Shown here: one piece after another, positions 1-8,983 of the stretch
How the letters are laid out: every line of letters begins with the position of its first letter
How positions within the stretch are numbered: the first letter of the stretch is position 1
DNA from: an uncultured Balneolaceae bacterium
GTDB lineage: Bacteria > Bacteroidota > Rhodothermia > Balneolales > Balneolaceae
DNA length: 46,056 nucleotides
Assembly: GCA_913057825.1 (NCBI GenBank)
Contig: CAJXOW010000025.1
Location: 1 to 46,056 of the forward strand
Direction: 5' to 3'
Program-made: the position numbers and the translations under genes
Notes under the pieces: generated by a model
The model's database searches: none
Seen by the model: only the letters and a program-made list of their open reading frames with translations
What the model was told of the DNA's origin: nothing

Positions 1-342
1 CTTTGCCAGTTCCAGATCCACCCATGTCGAGAAACGGTTGCGGGAATTTTCCAGTTCGTGGGTCAAGCAGCAGACTGTCCGGTTTTCGCCCCGCACCACA
101 CATTCTAGCAACCCGTCTTTCAATTGCCAGTCCTGCAAACGATTCGCCCAGTAGGCAGAACCGGTCCACGTCATATCAGGCAGCCTTCGCCAGGGACTTT
201 CATACGAGATCGTATGCGGACGGCTCTGCTCCTGCAACAGCAACGAACTGTGCACCCGCTCTCTGCCAGACGCTTTCCCTCCCAATAGCGGTAGAGAAAG
301 TGTTCCCAGCAGCATGGTTTTGATGCTCTCTTTTCGATCCAT
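1..342 (-). CDS. N-terminal part of a secreted protein, possibly alkaline phosphatase D-like (cut by window edge)
   Basis: An open frame of 114 codons starts at ATG 342 and runs off the window at position 1. The product begins MDRKESIKTMLLGTLSLPLL, a leader with basic residues then a hydrophobic stretch. It resembles a Tat signal but has RK where RR is usual. The mature part contains the segments DMTWTGSAYWANRLQDW and LKDGLLECVVRGENRTV. I associate such segments with the N-terminal region of PhoD-like phosphatases of Bacteroidota relatives. That family link is from memory and only moderately sure, because the catalytic part lies outside the window. The overlapping plus-strand frame at 3-323 is a shadow. 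The gene runs in the same direction as the arabinofuranosidase upstream, 169 bp away, so they could be co-transcribed. Confidence 0.7.
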   Translation of the reverse strand, partial: MDRKESIKTMLLGTLSLPLLGGKASGRERVHSSLLLQEQSRPHTISYESPWRRLPDMTWTGSAYWANRLQDWQLKDGLLECVVRGENRTVCCLTHELENSRNRFSTWVDLELAK

Positions 343-511
343 AGATATAGATATAGTTTTGACGGTATTTCAAGCGGCAATCACCTTCACTATTCTTTCC
401 AGCGGGTGACGCCAATCACACCCTCTTCCAATAAAGAAATCCAAATTTCGGCTTTACTTCAATTGACTTTATGCCATTTTTCCATTTTATGATTATCGAC
501 CGCACTGAATA

Positions 512-2962
512 CTACTTAATCAATGTCATAGGAGCAATGCGTATTTGCTCACCGGCCTGCAATTTGTAATAATAGACCCCGCTGGATTGTCCCGAAGCGT
601 CCCATGTAACGGTATAATTCCCGGCTTGCTTTTGTTCGTCAACGAGGGTTGCCACATGTTGACCGGCTACCGTAAAAACTTCCAGTGTCACTTTACTTGC
701 GGTCGGCAGTGCATAGGGAATAGAAGTCGCTGGATTAAAGGGATTCGGATAATTCTGACCAAGCGAAATTTTTCGCGGCAAGGTTGGATCCCCCCCTGCA
801 ATCGCCGTGGCCGTATCAGCTACTTCCATCTCCAACCGTGAGATCGAAGCAGCCGGGAGCGTCAAGATTACCGAATTATCGCTGTCCATCTGAACGGTAG
901 AAGAATCGACCGAAAAGCCGTTCAGCGACGTCCAGCTGGTTTGCCGATTAAACGGATCCGAACTGTGAATTAATACCTGGTTGGCAGAACTCACCCTCCA
1001 GTCCTTGTCGACTTGCATGTCGACATTATACGAAGTTTGCAGATTCCTATTCGTCACAAACAGGTATAGTTTTCGTCCGTCGGCCGACCGAATCGCCGAA
1101 GCATCCACAAAGGAAACATCGCGGGTGTCTTTCTGTCGAAATCCGGTAGCCTCCAGGAAGAACGTCGGACTGGTATTGGTAACATTTACCTGGTGCCATT
1201 TCTTACCGGTCGTCAGCGGTTCAGCGTAGTACTTGTGCACATAATTACCGGGATTGACTGGCCGCATATCGATCGGATAAGGACGATAAAAGAGGGTATT
1301 ATCACGCATATAGCTGTATTGCACGGCATCTCCTTCTTTAATAAATGCATTAAACATACCCGCCACAAAAGCTGCGTGAGCCATGGTGGGATAATCTGCA
1401 CGATCCCATCCTGCATTGACGCGGGGCTGCAAATTAAATTCACCGACATTAATCAACATATCAGCTCGTCCCCGATTCGAAGCAGACTGCCGAACTTCAC
1501 CGATTACGTGTTCATGATACATGGCAGGAAATGCAACCAGGTTGCGATGATAAATATCTTCATCCCAGCTTTGTCGCACATCATCACTGAATACTCCCTG
1601 GACATATCGATGGATATCCACTCCATCGACCTTCTTGCCCGCAATATCAAAAAGGGTTTTATTCCAGTTTTCGTCGTGGTCTACATACAGCGGATCGATG
1701 CCCGACGCAATGACCCTGATATCGGGATCCACCGCTTTCATGGCCTCATAGTGATCCACAAAACGGCGTGCAAAGTCTTCCGCGTCCGTATGTCCCGCCT
1801 GATAACCACCATACGTTTCATTACCAACCTGCCAGTGCTTGACATTATAAGGTTCCGGGTGACCATGATCGGCCCGGAGCTGTCCCATTTCGGTGTCGGT
1901 CGACCCATTCACATACTCCACCCAATCGGCGGCTTCTTCAGGGCCAATGGTCGTATTGAATCCCACGTTTAGATAGGGCGTAATTCCCGCAATTTCACAA
2001 AACTCCAGGAACTCGTTCGTTCCCATAAAATTCGGTTCCAGTCCTCCCCACTCCGTATTATCGCGGACCGGTCGGTCATTCAGCGGACCCACCCCGTCGC
2101 GCCAGCGATACACGCTGGTCCAGTTTCCTCCGGGCCATCGAATACTGGTGACATTATACTTTTTCAGCAACTCGATCGTCGTCGGATTGTATTTACCTCG
2201 AACCGCGTCGCCCGACATCAGTCGAAATCCATCCAGATCCACATAGCCATCTCCTTGAATCAGGACACCCACCGCATATTGACCAAAGGGAGAAGAGATA
2301 TACCGACTTGTGCTGGCTCCGGTGACATCAAACGTTACAGTGTGTTTTGTCCACTCCGAAGTGAGCGGCAGGGTTTGCGCATCCGCTATATAACCGACCC
2401 CCGTTTCCAGTCGTACATCAACACTGTCGACCGATCCCCTCACATACAGGTGCAAGACAAACTTCTTCGTGCGCCGGTCCGGTATAGCCGTACGCTGGCG
2501 AATACCCCCGGTCTTACCGCCGCTTACCTGGATTCGCTGATAGCGGGCACCGTGAACCCCGCCGGTTAGCGAAGCTTTACTGGATGTATCATCAAAGTGG
2601 GGCTCCCACGGATAAGCAAGCCCCCCGTACGTTTCCGTATCCCGATATAAAACAGCCGTGCGGCGCTGCCACGGCTCGCTGCCCAGGGAAAACCAATCTT
2701 CGAACGAACTGTTCGCCAGGTGTTGTGCGTAAAGCCCCGGATAGGCGTCCTTCCCATTGTGCTCGATAAACTTACCGAAAACCAGCTTATTAATGGTCCA
2801 GGAAGAAGTATCGTCCGGATTTACATTTATAATGACGTCGGATGATTGTGCCCGCATTGAGTTGTTTGACGTCAAGCCAAACAGCAGCACAATAGTTAAC
2901 GTTAACAAATGATACCAAATGAATTGCTTGTTTCGTAATTTAGATATGAAGCGAGGGAACAT
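512..2962 (-). CDS. Secreted GH51-type alpha-L-arabinofuranosidase with C-terminal sorting domain
   Basis: 816 residues. It probably releases terminal arabinofuranosyl units from plant or algal polysaccharide outside the cell or at its surface. Residues 1-38 form a signal peptide ending MRAQ. Residues about 135-250 look like a carbohydrate-binding jelly roll. The catalytic barrel follows, with RWPGGNW (275-281), RADHGHPEP (363-371) and WQVGNE, whose Glu382 is the expected acid/base. Glu508 in NVGEFN is the expected nucleophile. The last 80 or so residues contain NYPNPFNPATSIPYALP and end MTLIK, a Por/type IX-style sorting domain. The gene is divergent from the LamG-like gene at 3049, which carries the same kind of sorting domain. 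Family assignment is firm; the exact substrate is inferred. Confidence 0.9.
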   Translation of the reverse strand: MFPRFISKLRNKQFIWYHLLTLTIVLLFGLTSNNSMRAQSSDVIINVNPDDTSSWTINKLVFGKFIEHNGKDAYPGLYAQHLANSSFEDWFSLGSEPWQRRTAVLYRDTETYGGLAYPWEPHFDDTSSKASLTGGVHGARYQRIQVSGGKTGGIRQRTAIPDRRTKKFVLHLYVRGSVDSVDVRLETGVGYIADAQTLPLTSEWTKHTVTFDVTGASTSRYISSPFGQYAVGVLIQGDGYVDLDGFRLMSGDAVRGKYNPTTIELLKKYNVTSIRWPGGNWTSVYRWRDGVGPLNDRPVRDNTEWGGLEPNFMGTNEFLEFCEIAGITPYLNVGFNTTIGPEEAADWVEYVNGSTDTEMGQLRADHGHPEPYNVKHWQVGNETYGGYQAGHTDAEDFARRFVDHYEAMKAVDPDIRVIASGIDPLYVDHDENWNKTLFDIAGKKVDGVDIHRYVQGVFSDDVRQSWDEDIYHRNLVAFPAMYHEHVIGEVRQSASNRGRADMLINVGEFNLQPRVNAGWDRADYPTMAHAAFVAGMFNAFIKEGDAVQYSYMRDNTLFYRPYPIDMRPVNPGNYVHKYYAEPLTTGKKWHQVNVTNTSPTFFLEATGFRQKDTRDVSFVDASAIRSADGRKLYLFVTNRNLQTSYNVDMQVDKDWRVSSANQVLIHSSDPFNRQTSWTSLNGFSVDSSTVQMDSDNSVILTLPAASISRLEMEVADTATAIAGGDPTLPRKISLGQNYPNPFNPATSIPYALPTASKVTLEVFTVAGQHVATLVDEQKQAGNYTVTWDASGQSSGVYYYKLQAGEQIRIAPMTLIK

Positions 2963-3048
2963 ATTTATTCCGATATATGTTAGGGATATGAGAAGCTATG
3001 GACCTTATAACAAGTTAAATACAAACTTTTAAAGTTTTGGGTGTGCTT

Positions 3049-4122
3049 ATGAAAACATCTACAATCAGTAAATCATTATTCTTCGTATTTGCTCTTCTAA
3101 TATACTCATTTAGTTTGGCAAATGCGCAAGATACCCTGGTTTTTCACATGGATTTTGAAGAGGGAAGCGGCATTCCGATGGATAAGTCCTCCTACGGGCA
3201 AAGTGTCTCCGTAGAGGGAGATATCAACTACGACAGCGACGCTCCCTATGGCAGTCATTCCTTCTTCTTTGATGCCTCGGCCAAAACCCAGATCCGCGTT
3301 GATGGTTCAGAGCTCGCCACCACCACCTTTACGCTGGACTTCTTTTTCAAGACTGACACTCTTAATGGTGGTCTGTGGCTGATCAACAAGTGGGGCGAGA
3401 GCAACGGGACCGACTTTTATCATCGACCCAATTATGGGGTCATCATGCATAACGGGGACGGTGTCATTGGCGGCGTCACCTGGGATCTTGGATCCGGCGG
3501 ACCGACCGGACTCAACCAGCGATCCGGCGATGAATCGGGAGAAGAAATGGTTCAAAAAGGTAAATGGTACAACGTCATATTTGTGGCCTCGCAGGATACC
3601 CAGTTCTTTCAGCTGCGAAACGTGAACGGCGACATTTTAGGTGATGGCGGATATTCACCGCAAGGCGATGTTGCCACCAATCCCAATCAGCCGTTGATGA
3701 TTGGAGATGCTCACCTGGAGGATGACCCACCGCGAAACTTCGAGGGATTCATGGATGATATTCGCATTTACAACTACGCCCGAATTGAGTCCGACGGATC
3801 GTACAATCCCCCGAACAGAACGGGCACCAATATTGATGATCCCTCCGTTAATATCCCCAATGAGCTGACGCTGAAACAAAACTATCCGAATCCATTCAAC
3901 CCCAGTACCCGGATCACTTACGGGCTGCCTGCCGCCAGCCATGTAAGTCTGAAGGTATACAACGCAGCAGGACAACACGTGGCTACGTTGGTCGACCAGT
4001 CACAATCGGCCGGTGAACATACCGCCGTTTGGAATGGATCGGAAGCTACCAGCGGAGTATACTACTATACAATCGATGCCAACGGTGTCACCAAAACACG
4101 TTCAATGACGCTAATCAAGTAA
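3049..4122 (+). CDS. Secreted LamG/concanavalin-like domain protein with sorting domain
   Basis: About 357 residues. I prefer ATG 3049 over the in-frame TTG at 3037, because the ATG directly starts the signal peptide (MKTSTISKSLFFVFALLI, cleaved after NAQ). The mature protein is a single beta-sandwich of the LamG/concanavalin type. It opens with DTLVFHMDFEEGSG and closes with the family signature GFMDDIRIYNYARIE. The C-terminus repeats the sorting domain of the neighbour (NYPNPFNPSTRITYGLP, ending MTLIK). No catalytic residues are recognisable, so it is more likely a carbohydrate-binding or adhesive surface protein than an enzyme. The intergenic space shared with the divergent arabinofuranosidase gene is only 86 bp, so a shared control region is plausible. 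A good terminator follows at 4169. Confidence 0.8.
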   Translation: MKTSTISKSLFFVFALLIYSFSLANAQDTLVFHMDFEEGSGIPMDKSSYGQSVSVEGDINYDSDAPYGSHSFFFDASAKTQIRVDGSELATTTFTLDFFFKTDTLNGGLWLINKWGESNGTDFYHRPNYGVIMHNGDGVIGGVTWDLGSGGPTGLNQRSGDESGEEMVQKGKWYNVIFVASQDTQFFQLRNVNGDILGDGGYSPQGDVATNPNQPLMIGDAHLEDDPPRNFEGFMDDIRIYNYARIESDGSYNPPNRTGTNIDDPSVNIPNELTLKQNYPNPFNPSTRITYGLPAASHVSLKVYNAAGQHVATLVDQSQSAGEHTAVWNGSEATSGVYYYTIDANGVTKTRSMTLIK

Positions 4123-4168
4123 TAGTTAAATCAAAAAAAGGAAAGCACGGTTTTGCATGAACCGCTAC

Positions 4169-4208
4169 AAGCCCGATCCGTTGATTAATGCGGATTGGGC
4201 TTGTTTTT
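4169..4208 (+). terminator. Rho-independent terminator after the LamG-like gene
   Basis: The arms AAGCCCGATCCG (4169-4180) and CGGATTGGGCTT (4191-4202) form a 12-bp stem with one G-T pair. They are followed by TGTTTTTAT. It lies 47 bp after the stop at 4122. Confidence 0.85.
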
Positions 4209-4235
4209 ATCTATAGAACTGCAAGTTTAGTATAA

Positions 4236-4511
4236 ATGAGTGAATCGGCCGAAAGATATCCCATCGACGGAACCCTGGATTTGCATACCTTTTCGCCGGG
4301 TGAAGTTAAATCGCTCGTTCATGACTATATCGATGCGTGTTTAGAGGAGGGTATCCATGAGCTCCGCATCATTCACGGTAAAGGAACCGGCACTCTTCGT
4401 CGAATTGTGCATGCACAACTGGATCGCAATGAACATGTTGAAAACTATCGTCTCGCGGGATCCGGCGGTGGCAGTTGGGGGGCGACGCTTGTGGAGCTAC
4501 ACAAGGATTAA
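4236..4511 (+). CDS. Stand-alone Smr domain protein
   Basis: 91 residues, essentially one Smr (small MutS-related) domain. The signatures are DLHTFSPGE (residues 16-24), where family members have DLHG, and IIHGKGTGTLRRIVHAQL. The GSGGGSWGATLVEL segment follows. Smr domains are known as nucleic-acid-binding or nicking modules, either at the C-terminus of MutS2 or alone as here. Nothing else is fused to it. It begins 27 bp after the preceding terminator, so it has its own promoter or depends on read-through. The family call is firm; the cellular target cannot be told from sequence. Confidence 0.85.
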   Translation: MSESAERYPIDGTLDLHTFSPGEVKSLVHDYIDACLEEGIHELRIIHGKGTGTLRRIVHAQLDRNEHVENYRLAGSGGGSWGATLVELHKD

Positions 4512-4705
4512 AGTTAGAAATATTGAATGTTGCATCGATTAACGGTACGGAACGGCTACAAAGGAGATCCGCTTTCTCCAGCTTTGTTGTTGAGAACGTG
4601 AAATGGAAACTAAAACCGGTGTGGATGCGACATCCAACTGCCTGCTGTTAACATCCCCCAATTCCCACTCAGATCATTAAGCTAACAGAAATTAGCCGCC
4701 GCTAA

Positions 4706-5095
4706 TCAGTAGTCAAATTCCCAAATATCGGGATCCACCTCCAGTTCACCGGCACGATTGCGCACTTCCTTATCCAACGATTTTGGAACCACGATAACAA
4801 ATCCGCCGTATTTACCATTATCATCGTGCACGGCTTTATGAAATGCTTTCCATTGAGCTTCAGTGTGATAATGATTAATCGAACTTTTTGTTTCAATCTC
4901 GATAATAATCTGCCGTCCCTTGTACTCCGCAACCAGATCGGGACGCCGTTGATTAATCACTTCCGGCGACGGATAGTCGTCGTCAATCAGATCCGTTTGT
5001 ACATTGGAAAACTTGTCGTCATAATCAAGTGCAGCAGCTAAATCCGTGATCTGCTGACTATGAGCAGTCTGTTCATCTACAGGTCGCTTCGTCAT
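4706..5095 (-). CDS. Hypothetical protein with PD-(D/E)XK nuclease-like core
   Basis: 129 residues, with no recognised named family. The segment RRPDLVAEYKGRQIIIEIET followed by Lys70 reads as a PD-(D/E)XK core: Asp53, then a beta strand carrying Glu66/Glu68 and Lys70 (E-x-K). The N-terminus is polar and has no signal peptide. This fold is used by restriction, repair and Holliday-junction enzymes, but also by catalytically dead relatives. The protein has the minimum size for such a core and no added DNA-binding domain. Its start codon is 124 bp from repeat A1. No partner methylase is nearby, so restriction is unlikely. The function is open. Confidence 0.7.
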   Translation of the reverse strand: MTKRPVDEQTAHSQQITDLAAALDYDDKFSNVQTDLIDDDYPSPEVINQRRPDLVAEYKGRQIIIEIETKSSINHYHTEAQWKAFHKAVHDDNGKYGGFVIVVPKSLDKEVRNRAGELEVDPDIWEFDY

Positions 5096-5219
5096 AATAG
5101 TAACTACCTTGCCTTTAATTCATCCCCATACAAGAGATTCAAATACTATATAATGGTATGGTAAAATTCGATATACCTCAAATTTTGGTCTATAATAACA
5201 TTTATCTTTTAGTTACGAA

Positions 5220-5378
5220 AGATCAATGAAAAACCGGGCGGCGGTTCCTTGCTCGTATACTTTACCTCGTTTACCGGCATTGAGTGGGTAAGAGCCTTAT
5301 ATATGAATATCGTTATTACTGCCGGTTACCCGGAAAATTATTATGCTTCGGAACCGCCGCCCGGCTTTTCATTGATCT
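5220..5378 (+). repeat. Palindromic repeat family A, copy A1
   Basis: The 29-nt arms at 5220-5248 and 5350-5378 are inverted copies with one mismatch. The inner part of the arm (CCGGGCGGCGGTTCC) is shared with A2-A5. The outer part (AGATCAATGAAAA) belongs to this copy only, yet it still pairs with its own partner. The 101-nt interior contains TTGCTCGTATAC near the left end and TTATTATGCTTC at the right end. It lies between the divergent genes at 4706-5095 and 5556. Confidence 0.9.
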
Positions 5379-5555
5379 TGGCAAAGTATTAAATTGTCAG
5401 GGGTGGGTGTCGAAGTTTCCGGTGGAGTACTCTTTGAATTTCACGGGCCAACATTACACTAAGAATGAAGTTGTTCCCGTCTTTGCTGAATTTGGCCAGG
5501 GGAACTGTTTTATTTATGAGCCGGTATCTTTTCAACATGACAAAAAATAATAGCC

Positions 5556-6464
5556 ATGGATATTTCTCGACTCTCCAGAAGTTTACCTGCAGCAACGTTG
5601 GCTGCCGGACTGCTTGTCTTCGTAATAGTGGGGCTTCCTGCCTCTGCCTCCCCCGACCCCCCCGAAAAGATCCAGGTTTCCACACCCGGTAAAATGACGG
5701 GCTTTGCCGCCTCGACGGACAAATGCGTTATTGCTAAACAGGATCACCTCAAACCCGTTCATCCGAGTCACATTCAACGGGCCGACACCACGGATACCAC
5801 GCAATGGGACCCTCCCCGAATTATAGAGCGTAAAGAAGAACGGCATGAGATGGTCCGCAATCAAATCATACGCCGCGGCATTCAGGATTCGGCTGTTATT
5901 GCGGCCATGCGAGCGGTTCCCCGCCATCTTTTTGTTCCCTCGAATCGTAGAGGCACCGCCTACGAAGATCGACCACTGCCGATTGGACACGGGCAAACCA
6001 TCTCCCAGCCCTATATCGTGGCTTTTATGACAGAAGCTCTCGATGTTAATCCGGACGACAAAGTCCTGGAGATCGGTACCGGCAGCGGTTACCAGGGCGC
6101 GGTTTTATCTGAATTAACGCCCCATGTTTATACCATCGAGATCATTGAAGCACTTGGCAGACAGGCACGCAAAAAGTTTAATCAACTGGGATATTCAACC
6201 ATTCACGTGCGCATTGGCGATGGATATCACGGCTGGAAAGAATACGCGCCTTTTGACGGTATTATCGTCACGGCCGCCGCTCCCGAAATACCGAAACCGC
6301 TGATTGAACAATTAAAACCCGGTGGAACGCTGATAATGCCTACGGGCAGCACCTATGGAGTTCAGAAATTGGTAAGGATACGTAAAACCGCAGACGGAAA
6401 AATCCGAAAAGACACCTTGATGTCTGTCCGTTTCGTCCCTATGAAAGGTGAAATCCGGAAATAA
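5556..6464 (+). CDS. pcm: Protein-L-isoaspartate O-methyltransferase with exported N-terminus
   Basis: 302 residues. The enzyme transfers methyl from S-adenosylmethionine to isoaspartyl residues to start their repair. The catalytic domain begins near residue 95 (EMVRNQIIRRGI, where cytosolic homologues usually start). It has the hallmarks PRHLFVP (122-128), GHGQTISQPYIVA (144-156) and the SAM loop LEIGTGSGYQ (171-180). In front lie about 95 extra residues. Residues 10-32 form a hydrophobic signal peptide ending PASAS, and the following linker is low in complexity. The protein is therefore probably periplasmic or membrane-anchored, which is unusual though not unknown for this family. The gene is alone between repeats A1 and A2. 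Function is firm; location is inferred from the leader. Confidence 0.92.
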   Translation: MDISRLSRSLPAATLAAGLLVFVIVGLPASASPDPPEKIQVSTPGKMTGFAASTDKCVIAKQDHLKPVHPSHIQRADTTDTTQWDPPRIIERKEERHEMVRNQIIRRGIQDSAVIAAMRAVPRHLFVPSNRRGTAYEDRPLPIGHGQTISQPYIVAFMTEALDVNPDDKVLEIGTGSGYQGAVLSELTPHVYTIEIIEALGRQARKKFNQLGYSTIHVRIGDGYHGWKEYAPFDGIIVTAAAPEIPKPLIEQLKPGGTLIMPTGSTYGVQKLVRIRKTADGKIRKDTLMSVRFVPMKGEIRK

Positions 6465-6476
6465 TTATAGACTAGC

Positions 6477-6627
6477 TTTGAGAAACCGGGCGGCGGTTCC
6501 TTGCTCGTGTACTTTTCCTCGTTAGCCGGCATTGAGTGGATAAGAGCCTTAATATTTTAATATCGTTATAACTGCCGGTTAACCGGAAAATTATTATGCT
6601 TCGGAACCGCCGCCCGGTTTTCTCAAA
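6477..6627 (+). repeat. Palindromic repeat family A, copy A2
   Basis: The arms 6477-6500 and 6603-6627 pair over the whole length except for one inserted base. The copy-specific outer part is TTTGAGAAA. The interior (102 nt) is closest to A1: both carry GCATTGAGTGG and CTGCCGGTTA. A1 and A2 lie in direct orientation on either side of pcm. Confidence 0.9.
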
Positions 6628-6718
6628 AAAGTTTATTGATTGTTAAATTAGCAGGTTTATAATTTGCAATAAAAATCAAAATGTGGGCCGATTGAAAAAT
6701 TGAAAGTACTTAATTGAA

Positions 6719-7477
6719 ATGGAAGAAAACGATCGTATTTACAAAGAAACGTTTCCCATTCAATCGTATGGGGTTCGACCCGACAAATCCGCCAGGCTGG
6801 CGCATATCTGCAATCTTCTTCAGGAAGTTGCCGGAAAACATGCTCACCGGCTAAATTACGATATTGATCAACTCCGACGTGAAAACCGGACCTGGTTTCT
6901 ATACCGGCTGCAGTTAGAAATGGAGGATTATCCCCGATGGGATGATTCGATTACCATTGAAACCTGGCCGTCCGGGGGCAAAGGGGTTTTGGCTTACCGG
7001 GAATTTCTTATCTACAATGAGTCCATGGATATCCTGGGACGGGGAACGAGTCAGTGGATGATTGTAGATCTTCAGAAGAAACGTCCGGTGCCCATTCCCG
7101 GGGAAGTATTTGAAATGAAAGTCGAAAAACGCGGTCATACGCTGAAGCCCCAGCGAGAAAAGATCAACCTGGATCATCAAGATCCCCTGGGTTCACCCAC
7201 TGAATTTCGAATCTGGCGCAAGGACCTGGACGTCAACGGACACGTTAACAATGTGTCCTATATCAATTGGATAACCGAGTCCATTCCGGAGGATATATAC
7301 TCAGAACATCGCCTCAACCACCTGGACATCATTTATCAAGCCGAATGCAAATACGGGGATAAAGTCATCGTGAAGACGTACCCAACCGATCAAGATCATG
7401 ACTTTAAGCACCATATTTATCGATCACAGGATCAAAAAACACTTGCCCTGGCCCAAACCCGTTGGGGAGTTGAATAA
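6719..7477 (+). CDS. Acyl-ACP thioesterase
   Basis: 252 residues, the usual bacterial length for two fused hotdog domains. It hydrolyses acyl-acyl carrier protein to free fatty acid, ending chain growth in the cytosol. The first domain starts with ETFPIQSYGVRPD. It continues with an RTWFLYRLQLEM segment and ITIETWPSG. The second domain carries the catalytic signature DLDVNGHVNNVSYINW, with Asp171, Asn173 and His175. There is no signal peptide. The gene runs into the next one 21 bp downstream (lipase maturation factor family), so the pair is probably an operon for lipid handling. Chain-length preference cannot be read from the sequence. Confidence 0.9.
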   Translation: MEENDRIYKETFPIQSYGVRPDKSARLAHICNLLQEVAGKHAHRLNYDIDQLRRENRTWFLYRLQLEMEDYPRWDDSITIETWPSGGKGVLAYREFLIYNESMDILGRGTSQWMIVDLQKKRPVPIPGEVFEMKVEKRGHTLKPQREKINLDHQDPLGSPTEFRIWRKDLDVNGHVNNVSYINWITESIPEDIYSEHRLNHLDIIYQAECKYGDKVIVKTYPTDQDHDFKHHIYRSQDQKTLALAQTRWGVE

Positions 7478-7498
7478 CAGAAAAAACTATTGCAGGTT

Positions 7499-8947
7499 AT
7501 GGAAGAACTATTATTCATGGGCGATTATGAGGTCGCGCGCTTTATTCTCCAGCGTGCATTGGCCCTCATTTACCTGATTGCCTTCTCCGTGACTCTGAAT
7601 CAATTTCCCGCCCTGGTCGGCGAAGACGGACTCCAACCCATTCGTCCCTTCCTGGAGCGAATTTCCTTCTGGCGGGCTCCTTCCATCTTTCACTGGCATT
7701 ACTCGGATCGATTTTTGAGGGCGGTATCCTGGGGTGGGATCTTGCTATCCATTGCAGCCTTTGCAAGTTTTTTAGTCCCCCTGCCGGTTTGGCTATACAT
7801 GCTTAACTGGTTTATACTCTGGGCCCTTTATTTATCGATCGTCAATGTCGGACAGACATTTTACGGGTTCGGGTGGGAATCAAAATTACTGGAAGCCGGC
7901 TTTTATGCAATCATTCTCGGTCCTGTTCATGTCGCCACCCCCCTTTTGCTGATCTGGATCTTTAACTGGCTGATCTTCCGAGTGGAGTTCGGAGCCGGTC
8001 TCATCAAGATTCGAGGGGATCAATGCTGGCGCGACTTAACCTGTATGTATTACCACCAGGAAACCCAACCGATGCCCAATCCGCTGAGTCGATATTTTCA
8101 CCTTTCCCCCGGCCCTTTTCACCGGCTCGAGACGTTATTCAATCACATTGTTCAACTGGGAATTATATGGTTTATATTCTTTCCGCAGCCTATTGCCTCA
8201 ATCGCAGCCGGACTCATTATCCTATCGCAGCTTTACCTGGTTATCAGCGGCAATTATTCCTGGTTGAACTGGATGACCATTTTCCTCGCGGTAAGCGGCA
8301 TCAGCGACCCCGTCTTTCATATGGTATTGGGCTCAACGCAATGGATCCCCCCGGCTGCAGGTGCTCCTCTTTATTTCCAGATATTAGTCGGGATATTGAC
8401 GTTGCTGGTGGCGTATTTAAGTATTGAACCCATCCGCAACTTAATTTCCCGCAACCAGTTAATGAACTTTAGTTTCAATCCATTTCATCTGGTCAATACT
8501 TATGGAGCATTCGGGTCGGTCACCAAAGAACGATACGAGATTATTATCGAGGGAACGAACGATCCGACCGGAAATCCCGAGGCGGAGTGGAAGGCGTATG
8601 AATTCAAAGCCAAGCCCGGCGATACCCGGCGAATGCCGCCCCAGATAGCTCCTTACCATTTACGGCTCGACTGGCAAATGTGGTTCGCCGCTATGTCGTC
8701 TTACCTGCACCACCCCTGGTTTCCCCGGTTGTTACGCAAGATTCTGAAGGGAGAGGAGGCCACGATCAATTTACTGAAGAGCAACCCTTTTCCCGATGAA
8801 CCTCCTGCCTATATCCGCGCCCGACTGTTCCATTACCGGTATGCAAACGTTGAAGAACGAAGAGAAACCGGTCAATGGTGGATCAGAAGATATGTTAAAG
8901 ACTACTACCCCTCCACTTCCCGCAAAGAGTTGAAAACTATCAAATAA
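7499..8947 (+). CDS. Lipase maturation factor (LMF) family integral membrane protein
   Basis: About 482 residues from ATG 7499. An in-frame TTG at 7490 is the other choice. The N-terminal 330 residues contain several long hydrophobic helices. Between two of them is RDLTCMYYHQETQPMPNPLS at about 178-197. This motif is typical of LMF1/LMF2, the vertebrate endoplasmic-reticulum proteins needed to fold lipases. The C-terminal part is soluble and holds the second family block (YEIIIEGTNDP, then YHLRLDWQMWFAAMSS). Bacterial members have no settled function. The gene is 21 bp behind an acyl-ACP thioesterase gene, which supports a role with lipids or lipid enzymes. The family call is firm, the role is not. 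Confidence 0.85.
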   Translation: MEELLFMGDYEVARFILQRALALIYLIAFSVTLNQFPALVGEDGLQPIRPFLERISFWRAPSIFHWHYSDRFLRAVSWGGILLSIAAFASFLVPLPVWLYMLNWFILWALYLSIVNVGQTFYGFGWESKLLEAGFYAIILGPVHVATPLLLIWIFNWLIFRVEFGAGLIKIRGDQCWRDLTCMYYHQETQPMPNPLSRYFHLSPGPFHRLETLFNHIVQLGIIWFIFFPQPIASIAAGLIILSQLYLVISGNYSWLNWMTIFLAVSGISDPVFHMVLGSTQWIPPAAGAPLYFQILVGILTLLVAYLSIEPIRNLISRNQLMNFSFNPFHLVNTYGAFGSVTKERYEIIIEGTNDPTGNPEAEWKAYEFKAKPGDTRRMPPQIAPYHLRLDWQMWFAAMSSYLHHPWFPRLLRKILKGEEATINLLKSNPFPDEPPAYIRARLFHYRYANVEERRETGQWWIRRYVKDYYPSTSRKELKTIK

Positions 8948-8950
8948 AAG

Positions 8951-8983
8951 AAGCCTGTCCCAACAAAAAGTCGGGACAGGCTT
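8951..8983. terminator. Hairpin after the LMF gene
   Basis: AAGCCTGTCCC (8951-8961) and GGGACAGGCTT (8973-8983) form a perfect 11-bp stem, four bases after the stop codon. There is no T tract on the plus side. The T-rich side faces the minus direction. It probably ends the thioesterase-LMF transcript or protects its 3' end. Confidence 0.6.

Noticed and set aside
1193..1972. Long plus-strand open frame (259 codons)
   Set aside because: It is entirely antisense to the GH51 gene, whose motifs are clear; its translation has no recognisable domain.
5220..6627. Composite transposon formed by A1 and A2
   Set aside because: No transposase gene and no target duplication could be identified; kept only as a question under findings.
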